From Sphingobacterium sp. SGG-5 (GTDB lineage: Bacteria; Bacteroidota; Bacteroidia; Sphingobacteriales; Sphingobacteriaceae): a DNA stretch of 64,000 bases. Positions 18,246 through 29,486 of this stretch are shown here, piece by piece. Position 1 is the stretch's first letter. Each line of letters begins with the position of its first letter. The translations under genes were made by a program, and so were the position numbers. The notes under the pieces are model-generated. The model worked only from the letters and a program-made list of their open reading frames with translations. It was not told the origin of the DNA and did not search any database. Location of the stretch: positions 419,081 through 483,080 of the forward strand of contig NZ_JAAKGO010000004.1 in NCBI RefSeq assembly GCF_011043525.1, written 5' to 3'.

Positions 18246-19055
18246 ATGAAATCGATATTAGTGCCGTTAAATTTTTCGGAAAACACGCATAATGCTTTTT
18301 TGCATGGCTTGAAAATAGCCAATCAGCTGAATATACCCTTGTATGTATTACATTGTTACCAGTCGCCGGTTCTGTCTTTTTCCCATGCCGGCCAACCGGA
18401 TCTACTCGGAGATGTCTATCAGCAAATAACACTTTCTAAATTCGACTTCTTCAAGAAACATGTTCCCGCATTGCGCCAGCTTGCGGAGGATCACCAGCTT
18501 CGGCACGACGATATTGCCTTCATCTTCGAAGAAGGTAAGCTACACGATGTACTCCGAAAAGTAGTGGCACGGGAGCAGGTACGCCTCGTGGTTATGGGTG
18601 CCGATCCTTTTCAGATTGCACATAATATAAAAGTTCCTGTTTTGGTTGTACCCGAAGAGGCTTCTTTCACCGCCATTACAAGCGTTGCCTTTACCACCCT
18701 GTTCCGAGAAAAAGATAAAGCTGCCCTACAGGAAATCATTCAGTTGGCGTCATACGTACAGGCAAAAATCCATGTCGTCCATATTATGAACGACAGCAGC
18801 TCTCCCGCTGATATCCTGCAGTATAGTGAAGAATGGCGGAAGGCCTTTCATGATATAGCGTTGAATTTTGTTTTTCTGGAAAAGACCGGCACTGTCGAGC
18901 AGACAATACAGGCATTCATCGCCGAAAACCAAATCGACTTATTGGCGGTTGTGAAGCGAAACCGGAATTTCTTTGAGGGCCTTATCCGCTCGAGTGTAAG
19001 CCATAAACTGGCCTTTCATACCACGACACCGGTGCTCGTTTTTCATGAAGAATAA
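18246..19055 (+). CDS. Tandem universal stress protein
   Basis: 269 residues with two UspA-like domains. The first begins MKSILVPLNFSENTHNAFLHGLKIANQL and ends LVVMGADPFQIAHNIKVPVLVVP; the second begins SFTAITSVAFTTLFREKD and ends HKLAFHTTTPVLVFHEE. The usual G-x2-G-x9-G-(S/T) nucleotide motif is poorly preserved in both halves, so ATP binding is doubtful. It is monocistronic and ends at the terminator at 19096-19124. Confidence 0.9.
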   Translation: MKSILVPLNFSENTHNAFLHGLKIANQLNIPLYVLHCYQSPVLSFSHAGQPDLLGDVYQQITLSKFDFFKKHVPALRQLAEDHQLRHDDIAFIFEEGKLHDVLRKVVAREQVRLVVMGADPFQIAHNIKVPVLVVPEEASFTAITSVAFTTLFREKDKAALQEIIQLASYVQAKIHVVHIMNDSSSPADILQYSEEWRKAFHDIALNFVFLEKTGTVEQTIQAFIAENQIDLLAVVKRNRNFFEGLIRSSVSHKLAFHTTTPVLVFHEE

Positions 19056-19095
19056 CCGTACGTAACAGCTAACGGGATCGCCTATATAGCAAAAA

Positions 19096-19124
19096 AGCCC
19101 TCAACTTTAGAAAAGTTGAGGGCT
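19096..19124. terminator. Bidirectional intrinsic terminator
   Basis: A 13-bp stem (AGCCCTCAACTTT with its complement AAAGTTGAGGGCT) and 3-nt loop are flanked by A and T runs. It can serve both the universal stress gene and the convergent isocitrate dehydrogenase gene. Confidence 0.9.
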
Positions 19125-19146
19125 TTTTTTAATAGCTATATTTAGC

Positions 19147-21366
<2,220 letters not shown>

Positions 21367-21598
21367 CTATTGAATATATTTAATTTTTCGTGTAAAAAAA
21401 CAAATGTCGACAATGAAAGTAGCCTATTTTCAAAATCCGCATAAAGATAAGAAAATCAAAATAAAACTTAAAGTTTTCCACAATCCGTACTACGTTGGGA
21501 TACGAATTTGCATACATTGGGAAAAAAGACGCCTCTAATTTCGTCAAATAACATCTAATCCTATTTCCTTTGGAGTATGAATTTTTAATTCTCATTTT

Positions 21599-21721
21599 AT
21601 GAAAAAACAGTTTAACATAATTAACGGATATGATTTGATCACCTTGCGCAGAAACTATCAGGTCAGCAAATCGGAAACTGTTAGATCAGCAGATCGGAAA
21701 CTGTCAGGTCGCTATGTATAA
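21599..21721 (+). other. Possible 40-residue ORF containing the 23-bp repeats
   Basis: ATG at 21599 opens a 40-codon frame (MKKQFNIINGYDLITLRRNY, then repeated Ser-Ala-Asp/Lys residues). Its second half is encoded by the repeat units at 21661-21712. There is no recognisable domain and no supporting promoter. It may be a coincidence of repeat DNA and is kept at low confidence. Confidence 0.2.
21661..21712 (+). repeat. Tandem repeat, period 23 bp
   Basis: GGTCAGCAAATCGGAAACTG at 21661 recurs as GATCAGCAGATCGGAAACTG at 21684, and a partial third copy (GGTCGC) begins at 21707, so the units start exactly 23 bp apart. The rest of the intergenic stretch 21361-21887 is A+T-rich. It has TAGCTTTG boxes at 21729-21736 and 21860-21867 that match the -7 consensus; the second lies 20 bp before the ATG at 21888. 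Confidence 0.75.
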
Positions 21722-21887
21722 CCTGTGGTAGCTTTGTGTAGAATGTCGTCCTTGATCGATGGTATTCGACATTTATCCAGCGAACAGACAAGGAATGAGG
21801 TAGCTAAACAGTCAGTAGACAAGTAGCTATTTTATCAGTATGTCCATTGAATTCTGCTTTAGCTTTGTATAGTAAAATAAACCCATT

Positions 21888-22230
21888 ATGAACAACATAA
21901 AAAGATATATCACCCGCTACGTCATTCGTATCCTGCCAAGGCGGTGTCTTTCGTGCTTTATAAGGATTCCATCCTATATCAAATCATTCGCCGATTGGCG
22001 GAGAAGCAATCCAGTAGGTCATCATAAAGCTTTTCTCTTGACTATTATCGTCTTCATGTCGTTTCAAAAATGGTTCTGCCGCAAATTCGCGGTATTCACG
22101 GGTGAGGCCATACCCTCCCGACTATGCCGGGACTGGTGGGCCCACATTTCAAGGCACAGTGGCCATGGCCCATCGAGCACAAGCCGTAGGCTATGGCCTG
22201 AACGAAACAGAATACATAACTTTTTAAAAA
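21888..22230 (+). pseudogene. Possible gene remnant upstream of the DUF6520-like gene
   Basis: Three frames each hold a short protein-like piece: near 21890-22020 a stretch such as SFVLYKDSILYQIIRRLAEK, in frame with 21888 the hydrophobic KAFLLTIIVFMSFQKWF, and at 22141-22227 TFQGTVAMAHRAQAVGYGLN ending before a stop. No single frame reads well, although the 21888 frame is open to 22241. This fits a frameshifted small membrane-protein gene. DUF6520-type genes often follow such a protein, but I could not identify it. The G+C content rises sharply inside this stretch, near 22080. Confidence 0.3.
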
Positions 22231-22237
22231 TCAGAAA

Positions 22238-22612
22238 ATGAAAAAGATAAATTTTAATAAAATGGTGGCTTTTATAGCCGTGATCGCCTTGGCGGCAGGC
22301 GTGTTCCTGTATGCCGAGGCCAAGAACAGACCCGAGGCCGTAAAAAAGGTGGCCGCTGAAGGCACCTGGTATTTCCAGGGGGGCAATCCCGAAGATCCGG
22401 ACAGTTACTCGGACGAACCTGTTGAGGACAAGCCCTGCGGAGCGTTCGAAGAGACCATCTGCCAGATAACCGCTCCGGACTCATTGGGGAAACCGCAGAT
22501 GTCGGCCGCGGTTCCGGGTACCTCACCCTCCCAGACCGTAGGTGAGCAGATCGCTGCCGCAGCAGCGAATCCCCATACCAACGAAACAGTGCTATCGCTG
22601 CGCGAAGAGTAG
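22238..22612 (+). CDS. DUF6520-like small exported protein
   Basis: 124 residues. The N-terminus MKKINFNKMVAFIAVIALAAG is a signal sequence or membrane anchor, followed by FLYAEAKNRPEAVKKVAAEG. The middle WYFQGGNPEDPDSYS and a Cys pair (CGAFEETICQI) are typical of the small DUF6520-type proteins seen beside SusC/SusD pairs in Sphingobacteriaceae. The tail is Ala-rich. The function is unknown. It is convergent with susD, unlike the co-directional arrangement one might expect, and its composition is as G+C-rich as the island. Confidence 0.55.
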   Translation: MKKINFNKMVAFIAVIALAAGVFLYAEAKNRPEAVKKVAAEGTWYFQGGNPEDPDSYSDEPVEDKPCGAFEETICQITAPDSLGKPQMSAAVPGTSPSQTVGEQIAAAAANPHTNETVLSLREE

Positions 22613-22640
22613 ACGGGTAACCCTAGGCGTGTTGTATTGA

Positions 22641-22665
22641 GAGAGCGGGAAAATATCCCGCTCTC
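22641..22665. terminator. Hairpin between convergent genes
   Basis: A perfect 10-bp stem (GAGAGCGGGA with TCCCGCTCTC) and 5-nt loop lie between the ends of the DUF6520-like and SusD genes. The T-run is weak, so its terminator role is probable rather than certain. Confidence 0.6.
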
Positions 22666-22682
22666 CTGCATTATGCGGACAG

Positions 22683-24059
22683 TTACCGCTTATTCTGCTC
22701 CAGTCCCGTGATCCGGATAATATCCTCCGGGATCAGGTAGGTATACCGGGGGTCATTCGGCTTCAGTTCACTCGTTACATCACTGTCGTCAAACCGGCGG
22801 ACCAACGTGGTCCGGAAACGGGCATCCCGGTTCAGCCGTCTAAGATCCGACCAGCGGAGTCCCCGGAACAGCAGCCCTTTTCTACGTTCCTTCAGAACGA
22901 AGTCCAAGACCTCCAGTTTATCTTCCGATGAAAAATCAACGTACGTATCATCTTCCCACCTCAGCCGTAAAAGGTGATTAATGGTACTACAGGCATCCCC
23001 CGGACGGTCCAGCCGAGCCTGACATTCCGCTTGGATGAAATACAGTTCGTCGATCGCCAATCCCGTAAATATGATGACCGTATTCCCGGAATAACCGCCT
23101 TTAAAGACATGCCTGCCGTTCGACTTCTGTTTGAAGTACACGGTCTTCCGCAAATCGCCCTCGATGTAGCTATCGTACAGATCCACAGGGACCTGCGAGC
23201 GGCTTGCCGTGATCAGCGAAGCACTCGCGCAGATGGCGTGGTAGATCACCTCCCTGCTCATCGGGGCGAAAGGATTCGACGTGGTGACCGGCAACGTATT
23301 AAAATCAACCAGATCGCTATCATACCCCAGCGCCAGCTCCGCATAGTCCAGCGCCTCCCCGTAGGCTTCCATGGCCAGATATACACGTGCCAGTAATGCC
23401 GCCGCAGCCTGCCTGCCCGGCCGTGTCTTATACACAACCGTTTCCGGCAGCAGGTCATATGCTGCTTTCAGGTCATCCGATATCAGCCGGTAGACCTCCG
23501 CCACGCTCGGGCGGAAGGAAGGCTCGTTGAAGTCCGAGCTTGGCCGGATAAAAATACCGGGCGCCGTATTCTCCCCGCCCGGTACATAGGGGTCGCAGTA
23601 GATCTGTGCCAGCATAAAGTAGGCAAATGCCCGGATGAACAGCGCCTCGCCGCGCATCTGGTCCCGCTCCTGCGGAGTCCCTTCCCTTATCCGCCCGAGG
23701 CCTTCCAGCACCACGTGGGCAATGAGGACCGTCTGGTATGGATTGACCCAATGCAGCGTTACATCTGGCAGCTGGAACGCAGGTGCCGGGTCCCACAGGT
23801 GCACCTGCTGTTCGAACAGCGGGCGCGAGGTCATCACCGTATAGTCCACCTCGTAGTCGTCCGAGCCCAGCTCGATCAGCCCCGGGGCTGCCTGGTTGAT
23901 GTGCGTGGCATCGTCCAGCAGCAGCCGCAGGTCGTTAAGGGTCTCGGGGATACTCGTCGATATCTCCGGCTTTTCCTCCAGAAAATCCGAACAGGCGCCC
24001 ATCATCCCTGTACCGGTCAGCATACATAGTATCGCAAAAATTCTTTTTAATGTGTCCAT
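22683..24059 (-). CDS. RagB/SusD family outer-membrane lipoprotein
   Basis: 458 residues, shorter than many SusD proteins. A lipoprotein signal (ILCMLTGTGMMGAC, modified Cys at about 23) precedes the TPR-rich SusD fold: RDQMRGEALFIRAFAYFMLAQ is the typical N-terminal core, and RKGLLFRGLRWSDLRRL with a C-terminal YLIPEDIIRITG closes the fold. It forms the extracellular lid of the SusC barrel and captures ligand. The ligand class is unknown, and there is no glycoside hydrolase nearby to suggest a glycan. It starts 3 bp after the SusC stop. Confidence 0.93.
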   Translation of the reverse strand: MDTLKRIFAILCMLTGTGMMGACSDFLEEKPEISTSIPETLNDLRLLLDDATHINQAAPGLIELGSDDYEVDYTVMTSRPLFEQQVHLWDPAPAFQLPDVTLHWVNPYQTVLIAHVVLEGLGRIREGTPQERDQMRGEALFIRAFAYFMLAQIYCDPYVPGGENTAPGIFIRPSSDFNEPSFRPSVAEVYRLISDDLKAAYDLLPETVVYKTRPGRQAAAALLARVYLAMEAYGEALDYAELALGYDSDLVDFNTLPVTTSNPFAPMSREVIYHAICASASLITASRSQVPVDLYDSYIEGDLRKTVYFKQKSNGRHVFKGGYSGNTVIIFTGLAIDELYFIQAECQARLDRPGDACSTINHLLRLRWEDDTYVDFSSEDKLEVLDFVLKERRKGLLFRGLRWSDLRRLNRDARFRTTLVRRFDDSDVTSELKPNDPRYTYLIPEDIIRITGLEQNKR

Positions 24060-24062
24060 ATC

Positions 24063-27000
24063 CTATTGTTTCAGATTCAGTTTAACGCCTAAGTTATAGT
24101 TCCGTGCAGGGGGCATATTGCTGTAATCGGGATCGATGCCATCCTTGTTGGCCGTCCAGAGCAATGCCACGTTGTTGACCGTCACGTATACCTGACAGCC
24201 GACATTTCCCCCGCGTCCGATGTCAAAGCTGTAAGCCAGACGGATATCGTTCAGCCGGAGCAGGTCCGCACGCCGCACGTTGGCCTCCGACCGCGCATAA
24301 AACATATCGCGCACGTTGTTGGCCGGGTATACCATCGAGGGTACCGTCGTCCTACTTTCGTCACCCGGTTGCTGCCACCGCTTGCCGAAATCTCCGTGCG
24401 TCCGCCAGCTGTTGAAAAGATCCTGGTAACCGATCGTCTCCTTCAGGAAATGGGCCCCGGCCTTATAGGTCAGGTTAGCCGTCATGCTGAACCCCTTCCA
24501 CCGGACCTCCGGCATAAAGAAACCGTAGGTGGGTGCCAGCCCCGTGCCGTGGTACACCGTATGCTGCAGGGAATCCTTGATGAGCCTGCTGTAATCGTCC
24601 GACACCTCGCCGTCCAGATAACCCATCGGATTGCCCGCATCGCCCGACAGCCCTGCAAAGCGGTAGGAGAACACCGGGTACAGCGATCTGTCCTGCATCG
24701 GCGTCAGGCTCTTTCCCCCGTCGTCCGTGTACGTATCGGTAGCGGCCAGAGTCCCGTAAAACTTCTCCACCCTGTTGGTGCTCCGGCTGTAGCCTCCCCG
24801 TAGGGCAACCTGCACTGCCCCTATGTTAAAGTTCCCGTGCAGCTTGATATCCACTCCTTTCCCCGATAGCTCCGCCACGTTGCGCCCTACATCATGCGCG
24901 CCCGTGGTCGGATCGATGGGATCCCTGGCGATCAGGTCCGTACTTTTCTTCCGGTAGAATTCCACGCTGCCGCCCAGCCTGCGGCGCAGGAGTGAAAAGT
25001 CAATGCCGAGGTTGTCCATACGTACGTCCTCCCATTTCAGCATCGGGTTGGGCAGCGCCGTGATCATGGCATAGGGCAGGTTGGAATAGGTCACCGTACT
25101 GTTCCGTACGATGATCAGCGGCAGGCTGTTGGCCAGCCCGCCGGAATTCCCTCCGTGTCCGGTGGTGAGGCGCAGCCTGAGGTCATCCAGCCAGGAGATA
25201 TCCCCCAGAAAGGCTTCCTTCGACAGGTGCCAGGCGAGCCCGGCCGACCATAGGGGGTTCCACCTGTCGTTGGCCTTTACACCAAAGGCATTGGAGGCAT
25301 CCTTCCTGGCTGAATAGGTAACCGTATACCGATCGGCAAAACTGTAGCTCCCGTTTAGGTAGAAGGACACGAAGCGCCTTACCTGACGGTCCTTGCCCCC
25401 ATAGTCCGGCAGTATCTGGCTGCTGAACATATTGTCGTAGGTGGGCAGCCTGTCCACCGTGTTCACGGGCTTATGCACCCAGGTCCTCGGGTCAAAACCA
25501 TACAGGCGGTAGGCGTCCGAAAGGCTCTGTCTGTCGGATATCTCCGAGCCTGCCAGCAGGTCCGCACGGTGCCTGCCCCAGGACTGCCGGTAGTCCGCCT
25601 GCAGCCGGCCCCGGTGGCCGGACGTGCGCTGCAGCGTGGTACTCTTCACGCTTCCCGGCGGCACGCCGTATTCCGGCCCGCCCGGCCCGATTATCGTATA
25701 ACGGTTGATCAGGCTGCGGGTCGAGTAGGTGTCGATATCGTCTTCGGTGTCCCGGTCGGACCGCTGGTCCGTATAGCTGTAGGTACCCTGCAGCTGCACG
25801 ATATCCTTCCAGAGGTTCCATCTGAGGCCCAGTTCCGCCTGTAGATGCCCTGTCCGGCTTATGGACTCTCCGGTTTGGGCATCCTTCAGCGGATTGTAGG
25901 TCCAGTCCAGCAGGCGGTCGTCGAGCAGACCGGCCATCGCCCTGAGGTTGTAGACGTAGGGGATCGCAGGATAACCGCCCTGTCCGTCCACCAGCTGTGC
26001 ATAGGGGTACAGCGCCGTCTTCCCCCCGGAGGGATTGATCTCCCCGGGAAGGTGGCGCCCATTCCTGCGCGAGAGCCCATAGCTGAGCTGCGCCCGCAGT
26101 TCCAGGCCCTTGCGCAGCCTGAACGTACTGTTGCTGCGCACGGTATAGCGCTCCTCGGTGTTGCCGGTCTGGTCTCCCAGTCCCCTGTCCTGTCCCAGTG
26201 CGAAATAATACGAGCTGCGCTTTCCGCCGCCCGAGAGCGAGAAACTGTTCTGCATGCGGTAGGCCTTCCGGTAACGGTATCTGAGCAGCTCGTCCCGGTA
26301 GTCGTGGTCCCTCCAGCCGTCGATCGCGGCATGCATGTCCGTTTCCGATATCAGCCCTTTGTCGTGGTCGTCCAGCAGATCGACCACGGGCGAGGTCACG
26401 TAATTCCAGAGATTGGCGCTCCCCAGTGTACCGTCGTAAAAACCTTTTTCGTAGAGCATCATCTCCACATCGATAAAATCCGAGGCCGACATCCGCGGTA
26501 CGTATTTGATATCGGGCTTATCGGTCAGCGTATGGTTGGAGCTGAAGCCCAGTTCCAACGGCCGGTTTTCCTTTCCCGTCCTGGTCGTGATGACGATCAC
26601 GCCATTGCCAGCCCTTGCGCCCCAGATACTCGCCGCGGCGGCATCCTTGAGCACGGTCACCGACTCCACGTCATTGGGATTGATCATATTGATATCACCG
26701 TCGAAGGGAAAGTTGTCCACGACGATCAAAGGGCCGTGCATGGGCGTGGACAGCGAATTCAGCCCCCGGACATTGATGGTGGCGTTGCCGTCCCTCCTGT
26801 CGAACTGTAGCCCCGGCACCGTGTTTTCCAGCCGGTCCAGCACGTTGGAGGACATCCTCCGGGACAGCATCGTGCTGTCGATATGCTCGAAACTGCCCGT
26901 CGCCCTGCTCCTGGGGATACGCTGGTAGCCCGTATTGATGACCTCCACCTCTTCCATGATCAGGGTCTTAACGGTATCGGTGGAACGGTTTTCGGGTTTC

Positions 27001-27083
27001 CGGGTGATGCCCTTCACCGTTACCTGTGCCTGCACGGTGGCTCCGGCCAACATGCAGCATATAAATAGAAATATCCTCATCAT
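24063..27083 (-). CDS. SusC/RagA family TonB-dependent outer-membrane transporter
   Basis: 1006 residues. A signal peptide ([20 protein letters not shown]) is followed after only about 35 residues by the plug domain ([60 protein letters not shown]) and then the barrel. The carboxypeptidase-regulatory-like N-terminal domain of about 80 residues found in most SusC proteins is missing. The start ATG overlaps the TlpA stop (ATGA), and a second ATG follows at once. Codons are markedly G+C-rich. It imports its ligand into the periplasm together with the SusD protein. Confidence 0.93.
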   Translation of the reverse strand: MMRIFLFICCMLAGATVQAQVTVKGITRKPENRSTDTVKTLIMEEVEVINTGYQRIPRSRATGSFEHIDSTMLSRRMSSNVLDRLENTVPGLQFDRRDGNATINVRGLNSLSTPMHGPLIVVDNFPFDGDINMINPNDVESVTVLKDAAAASIWGARAGNGVIVITTRTGKENRPLELGFSSNHTLTDKPDIKYVPRMSASDFIDVEMMLYEKGFYDGTLGSANLWNYVTSPVVDLLDDHDKGLISETDMHAAIDGWRDHDYRDELLRYRYRKAYRMQNSFSLSGGGKRSSYYFALGQDRGLGDQTGNTEERYTVRSNSTFRLRKGLELRAQLSYGLSRRNGRHLPGEINPSGGKTALYPYAQLVDGQGGYPAIPYVYNLRAMAGLLDDRLLDWTYNPLKDAQTGESISRTGHLQAELGLRWNLWKDIVQLQGTYSYTDQRSDRDTEDDIDTYSTRSLINRYTIIGPGGPEYGVPPGSVKSTTLQRTSGHRGRLQADYRQSWGRHRADLLAGSEISDRQSLSDAYRLYGFDPRTWVHKPVNTVDRLPTYDNMFSSQILPDYGGKDRQVRRFVSFYLNGSYSFADRYTVTYSARKDASNAFGVKANDRWNPLWSAGLAWHLSKEAFLGDISWLDDLRLRLTTGHGGNSGGLANSLPLIIVRNSTVTYSNLPYAMITALPNPMLKWEDVRMDNLGIDFSLLRRRLGGSVEFYRKKSTDLIARDPIDPTTGAHDVGRNVAELSGKGVDIKLHGNFNIGAVQVALRGGYSRSTNRVEKFYGTLAATDTYTDDGGKSLTPMQDRSLYPVFSYRFAGLSGDAGNPMGYLDGEVSDDYSRLIKDSLQHTVYHGTGLAPTYGFFMPEVRWKGFSMTANLTYKAGAHFLKETIGYQDLFNSWRTHGDFGKRWQQPGDESRTTVPSMVYPANNVRDMFYARSEANVRRADLLRLNDIRLAYSFDIGRGGNVGCQVYVTVNNVALLWTANKDGIDPDYSNMPPARNYNLGVKLNLKQ

Positions 27084-27682
27084 TTCTTCTCCATAAAAGG
27101 TGCGGAATAGTTCCGGTCCAGCAGGTTCCGGAACGTGTGTGTCTGCAGGATGCCCCTCCGATTGATCCAGAAGTAGCTCGGGTAGCTGCCGTAGGGAAAC
27201 AGCATCTCCAGGTATCCGTCCTCGATGACCGAGACCAGACCTCCCAGTCCCAGCGACGTATAACGCTCACTGCGGGCAAAACGGTCTATCTTTCCGTAGT
27301 CTTCCCGCGTCCTGCGGCTGTTGACCATGACCACCGCCAGCCTGTCGGGATAGGCCGACTTGAAATGGTTGATCTCCCTCTGGTGCAGCAGGCAGGGCAT
27401 GCAGCCCGACATCCAGAAGTCCAGCACGAGTATCTTGCCCCGGTGCTCCTGCAGCGTACGGCGTACCGTATCGCCGTTGATGTAGAACAGGTGTTCGTGT
27501 GTCCAGAATTCCTCGGGGACTTTCTGGCCGACCATAAGGGCTTGGGGCGGGGTCTGCCCTTCGGCAGTCCCGACCTCTTGTCGGGACTGCGCCCGGACAT
27601 CAAACAAAACAAACAACAAGAAAACAAAAAATATCAGGACGATGAGGGACATAGGCGTCCCATCCTTGTTAAAATTTATCAT
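27080..27682 (-). CDS. TlpA-like thioredoxin-fold protein
   Basis: 200 residues. An N-terminal hydrophobic segment ([20 protein letters not shown], from an internal Met) exports it. The thioredoxin-like domain has the active site [20 protein letters not shown] with CxxC as CMPC, and the cis-Pro region [11 protein letters not shown]. It is predicted to be a periplasmic thiol-disulfide protein. It is the first gene of the TlpA-SusC-SusD operon. The linker after the signal, [11 protein letters not shown], is encoded by a palindromic repeat (27564-27590). [10 protein letters not shown] before the hydrophobic segment may not be translated. Confidence 0.85.
   Translation of the reverse strand: MINFNKDGTPMSLIVLIFFVFLLFVLFDVRAQSRQEVGTAEGQTPPQALMVGQKVPEEFWTHEHLFYINGDTVRRTLQEHRGKILVLDFWMSGCMPCLLHQREINHFKSAYPDRLAVVMVNSRRTREDYGKIDRFARSERYTSLGLGGLVSVIEDGYLEMLFPYGSYPSYFWINRRGILQTHTFRNLLDRNYSAPFMEKK
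27564..27590. repeat. REP-like palindrome inside the TlpA-like gene
   Basis: GCAGTCCCGAC (27564-27574) pairs perfectly with GTCGGGACTGC (27580-27590) around a 5-nt loop. It sits in frame in the linker just after the signal segment, so the protein carries the translated repeat. Related palindromes sharing CGGGACT lie near 22116-22134, 27811-27826 and 63979-63995. Confidence 0.75.
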
Positions 27683-28176
27683 TTTTTCATGGTTTTGATT
27701 AACCTTTTCAACGGAATGAAAGAGCTCGTTTCACTCGGTTTATAGGTTTAATGCATGTATGACCTCCGATCCCGGCAACGCTTTAGGTAGGCTACCAACC
27801 CTCCTGTCAAGCCCGATGCCGGGACTTTGGTCTAATCAAATTAATTGTCGAATTGGTCGTCGGAATACTGAAAATACGTGTTATACTAAGGTTAAAATAT
27901 GGTCGTGAAGCATTTACCGACAGGGACGCATGCCGAGCTACTCGGGAGCGCTGATGAGATTTTTAAAAAGTTGTTTTTTGTGGTTCATAATCTCTGTAAA
28001 TATTTCAAGAAAATCATGTCTAATCATTAGACATAAATATGTCACATATGTTTATTTAGCAAACTGATATGATACACAAACATACATAAAAAAATATAAT
28101 AACAAACAAAATTGTATATTTTTTATACTTTTTCGTTATTATTTTATTATTCAATTCTACCGTCCTTTATATTATT
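27683..28176. other. Island boundary and A+T-rich intergenic DNA
   Basis: The G+C-rich composition ends near 27830. The boundary carries a short palindrome with ATGCCGGGACT at 27816-27826, the same 11 bp found at 22124-22134 on the other side of the island. A weaker palindrome (CCGAG-N3-CTCGG) lies near 27933-27945. After that the DNA is strongly A+T-rich up to the ATG at 28177 and holds the twin palindromes at 28016-28049. Confidence 0.55.
28016..28049. promoter_or_regulatory. Twin palindromes, possible operators
   Basis: ATGTCTAAT-C-ATTAGACAT (28016-28034) and ATATGT-C-ACATAT (28037-28049) are both perfect odd palindromes centred on a C. Their centres lie 18 bp apart, close to two turns on one face of the helix. 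They are about 130-160 bp upstream of the small regulator-like gene at 28177. Confidence 0.5.
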
Positions 28177-28506
28177 ATGTCAAAACGGAACATTGATAGA
28201 GGAAAGTTGCTTCAAGAAAAGGTATCCAAATCTGGGATATCTGTAAAGGTAATAACAAATAGAGCCGGATACCAAAGACCTACTTATTACACACATATTG
28301 ACAAAGTCGATCTTAGTTTCGATATTTTAGAAAAATACGGAAAAGCTTTGAATTATGATTTCAGTATAGATATTCCAGATATGAAAGAATATTTCAAAAA
28401 TAGAAATCCAAATATTTCTAATGATATAAGTAGTGTTGAATATTGGAAAAACAAATATTACGAGCTTTTAGAGAAGTACAACACCCTTTTAGAGGGTAAA
28501 AAGTAA
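28177..28506 (+). CDS. Small helix-turn-helix-like protein with coiled-coil tail
   Basis: 109 residues, basic and A+T-rich. Residues 10-65 (LLQEKVSKSGISVKVITNRA, then GYQRPTYYTHIDKVDLSFD) look like a Cro/phage-repressor-type helix-turn-helix: turn GIS, recognition helix around RAGYQRPTYY, then an ILEKYGKALNYD helix. The end (EYWKNKYYELLEKYNTLLEG) is a short coiled coil, likely for dimerisation. It is probably a DNA-binding regulator; that is inferred from pattern only. It stands alone between the SusCD island and a toxin-antitoxin pair. Confidence 0.55.
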   Translation: MSKRNIDRGKLLQEKVSKSGISVKVITNRAGYQRPTYYTHIDKVDLSFDILEKYGKALNYDFSIDIPDMKEYFKNRNPNISNDISSVEYWKNKYYELLEKYNTLLEGKK

Positions 28507-28778
28507 GGTTTTCCATAACAGGATGCCCCGCAAAAGTGAATCAATCTAATAATGTCAGAAACCAATCCCCTTGTTGTTATCCAAAACTGTTTAGAACTCT
28601 TTGGCACCTCAGGTATAGACCATTCAATCAATTGTTGTAAAACATTGATGACAACATCCACCCCGTGTCCATCATTACACTCCTTTTACATCAACTAGAA
28701 CTTTCTGTATTAGACAAGAAATTTCTGGAATAAGGGAAACTTGTTGCAAAGTGATTTATATCATGAAGGGGTTAGGGA
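28507..28778. other. Intergenic stretch, nothing identified
   Basis: 272 bp. A minus-strand frame (28661-28458) reads partly protein-like (INVLQQLIEWSIPEVPKSSK) but runs into the 3' end of the previous gene and matches no family I know. It may be debris of a lost gene. Confidence 0.3.
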
Positions 28779-29069
28779 TCACAGCCAAAATGGCTCTTGA
28801 CGGCTATCAACAATATATAGCAGGGTGAGTTTATCGTTGCTCACTGCATAAAAAAGTGAACTTAGCTTTTTGACTTGGGCGACTCGAACATTTTCATCAA
28901 AAGAACTTGGCTTGTACATATTCGGAAAGGCTGAGATTAACAGGATGGTCTTGTCTGTCTCCTTAATAAAATCGTCCGTTACTTTATCTCCCCAATTGTT
29001 TCGTATGAACCCAATTAAAACCTTGAATGTATATTCAAAGGTATCGGTATATTGAACTTTCAACCCCAC
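28779..29069 (-). CDS. RelE/ParE superfamily toxin
   Basis: 96 residues. The pattern VQYTDTFEYTFKVLIGFIRNNWGD, DDFIKETDKTILLISAFPNM, VRVAQVKKLSSLFYAVSNDK and LTLLYIVDSRQEP matches the ParE/RelE fold: an N-terminal helix pair, then a sheet with the conserved basic strand and a C-terminal strand followed by DxRxxP. Such toxins block gyrase or cleave mRNA; which applies here is not clear. It follows its antitoxin gene by 4 bp. Confidence 0.8.
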   Translation of the reverse strand: MGLKVQYTDTFEYTFKVLIGFIRNNWGDKVTDDFIKETDKTILLISAFPNMYKPSSFDENVRVAQVKKLSSLFYAVSNDKLTLLYIVDSRQEPFWL

Positions 29070-29073
29070 AATA

Positions 29074-29283
29074 TTACCGATCTAAAATAGCGTTCAGTCC
29101 TTTGTAATCTTTTACACGTCCTAAATTCAAATCTTCTTGCGCCTTACGTACACCTGCTATAACATGGGGAGGGAATGTACTCCGCTCATTAACCTCGTCG
29201 TACTTCACCCCTAAGGCATCCAAAACAGCTTTTATTGCCTGCTCGGACCTCTCATTGTCTAAATGTATTGTCAACGTCGTCAT
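29074..29283 (-). CDS. Antitoxin of the RelE/ParE pair (DUF2683-like)
   Basis: 69 residues. It opens MTTLTIHLDNERSEQAIKAV with a short strand and helix, then a flexible linker, and ends in a helix (VIAGVRKAQEDLNLGRVKDY, GLNAILDR) that would wrap the toxin. This is the layout of small antitoxins paired with ParE-like toxins in Bacteroidota. It is the first gene of the module and probably represses its own promoter. Confidence 0.75.
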   Translation of the reverse strand: MTTLTIHLDNERSEQAIKAVLDALGVKYDEVNERSTFPPHVIAGVRKAQEDLNLGRVKDYKGLNAILDR

Positions 29284-29486
29284 CCTTATACAATCTATTA
29301 AATACTAAGATACGATTTTCCAATAATAATTACAAAACTACAGAACATCTCACTTCCTGGTTTATAGGGTTATATTCATGTTGTATAGCGACTTAGCTAA
29401 GTTATATGGTGTCGAATCGTGGTGGCCACCACTTTAAAATATATTTTGCCTAACTTCGCAGCTTGGTATTCATTTAATCATTCGCA

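Noticed and set aside
25845..26810. Long plus-strand open frame (321 codons) opposite the SusC gene
   Set aside because: It is antisense to a clear SusC gene. G+C-rich DNA has few stop codons, and the translation shows no domain or start signal.
27137..27745. 202-codon plus-strand frame opposite the TlpA-like gene
   Set aside because: Same cause: antisense in the G+C-rich island; no recognisable protein features.
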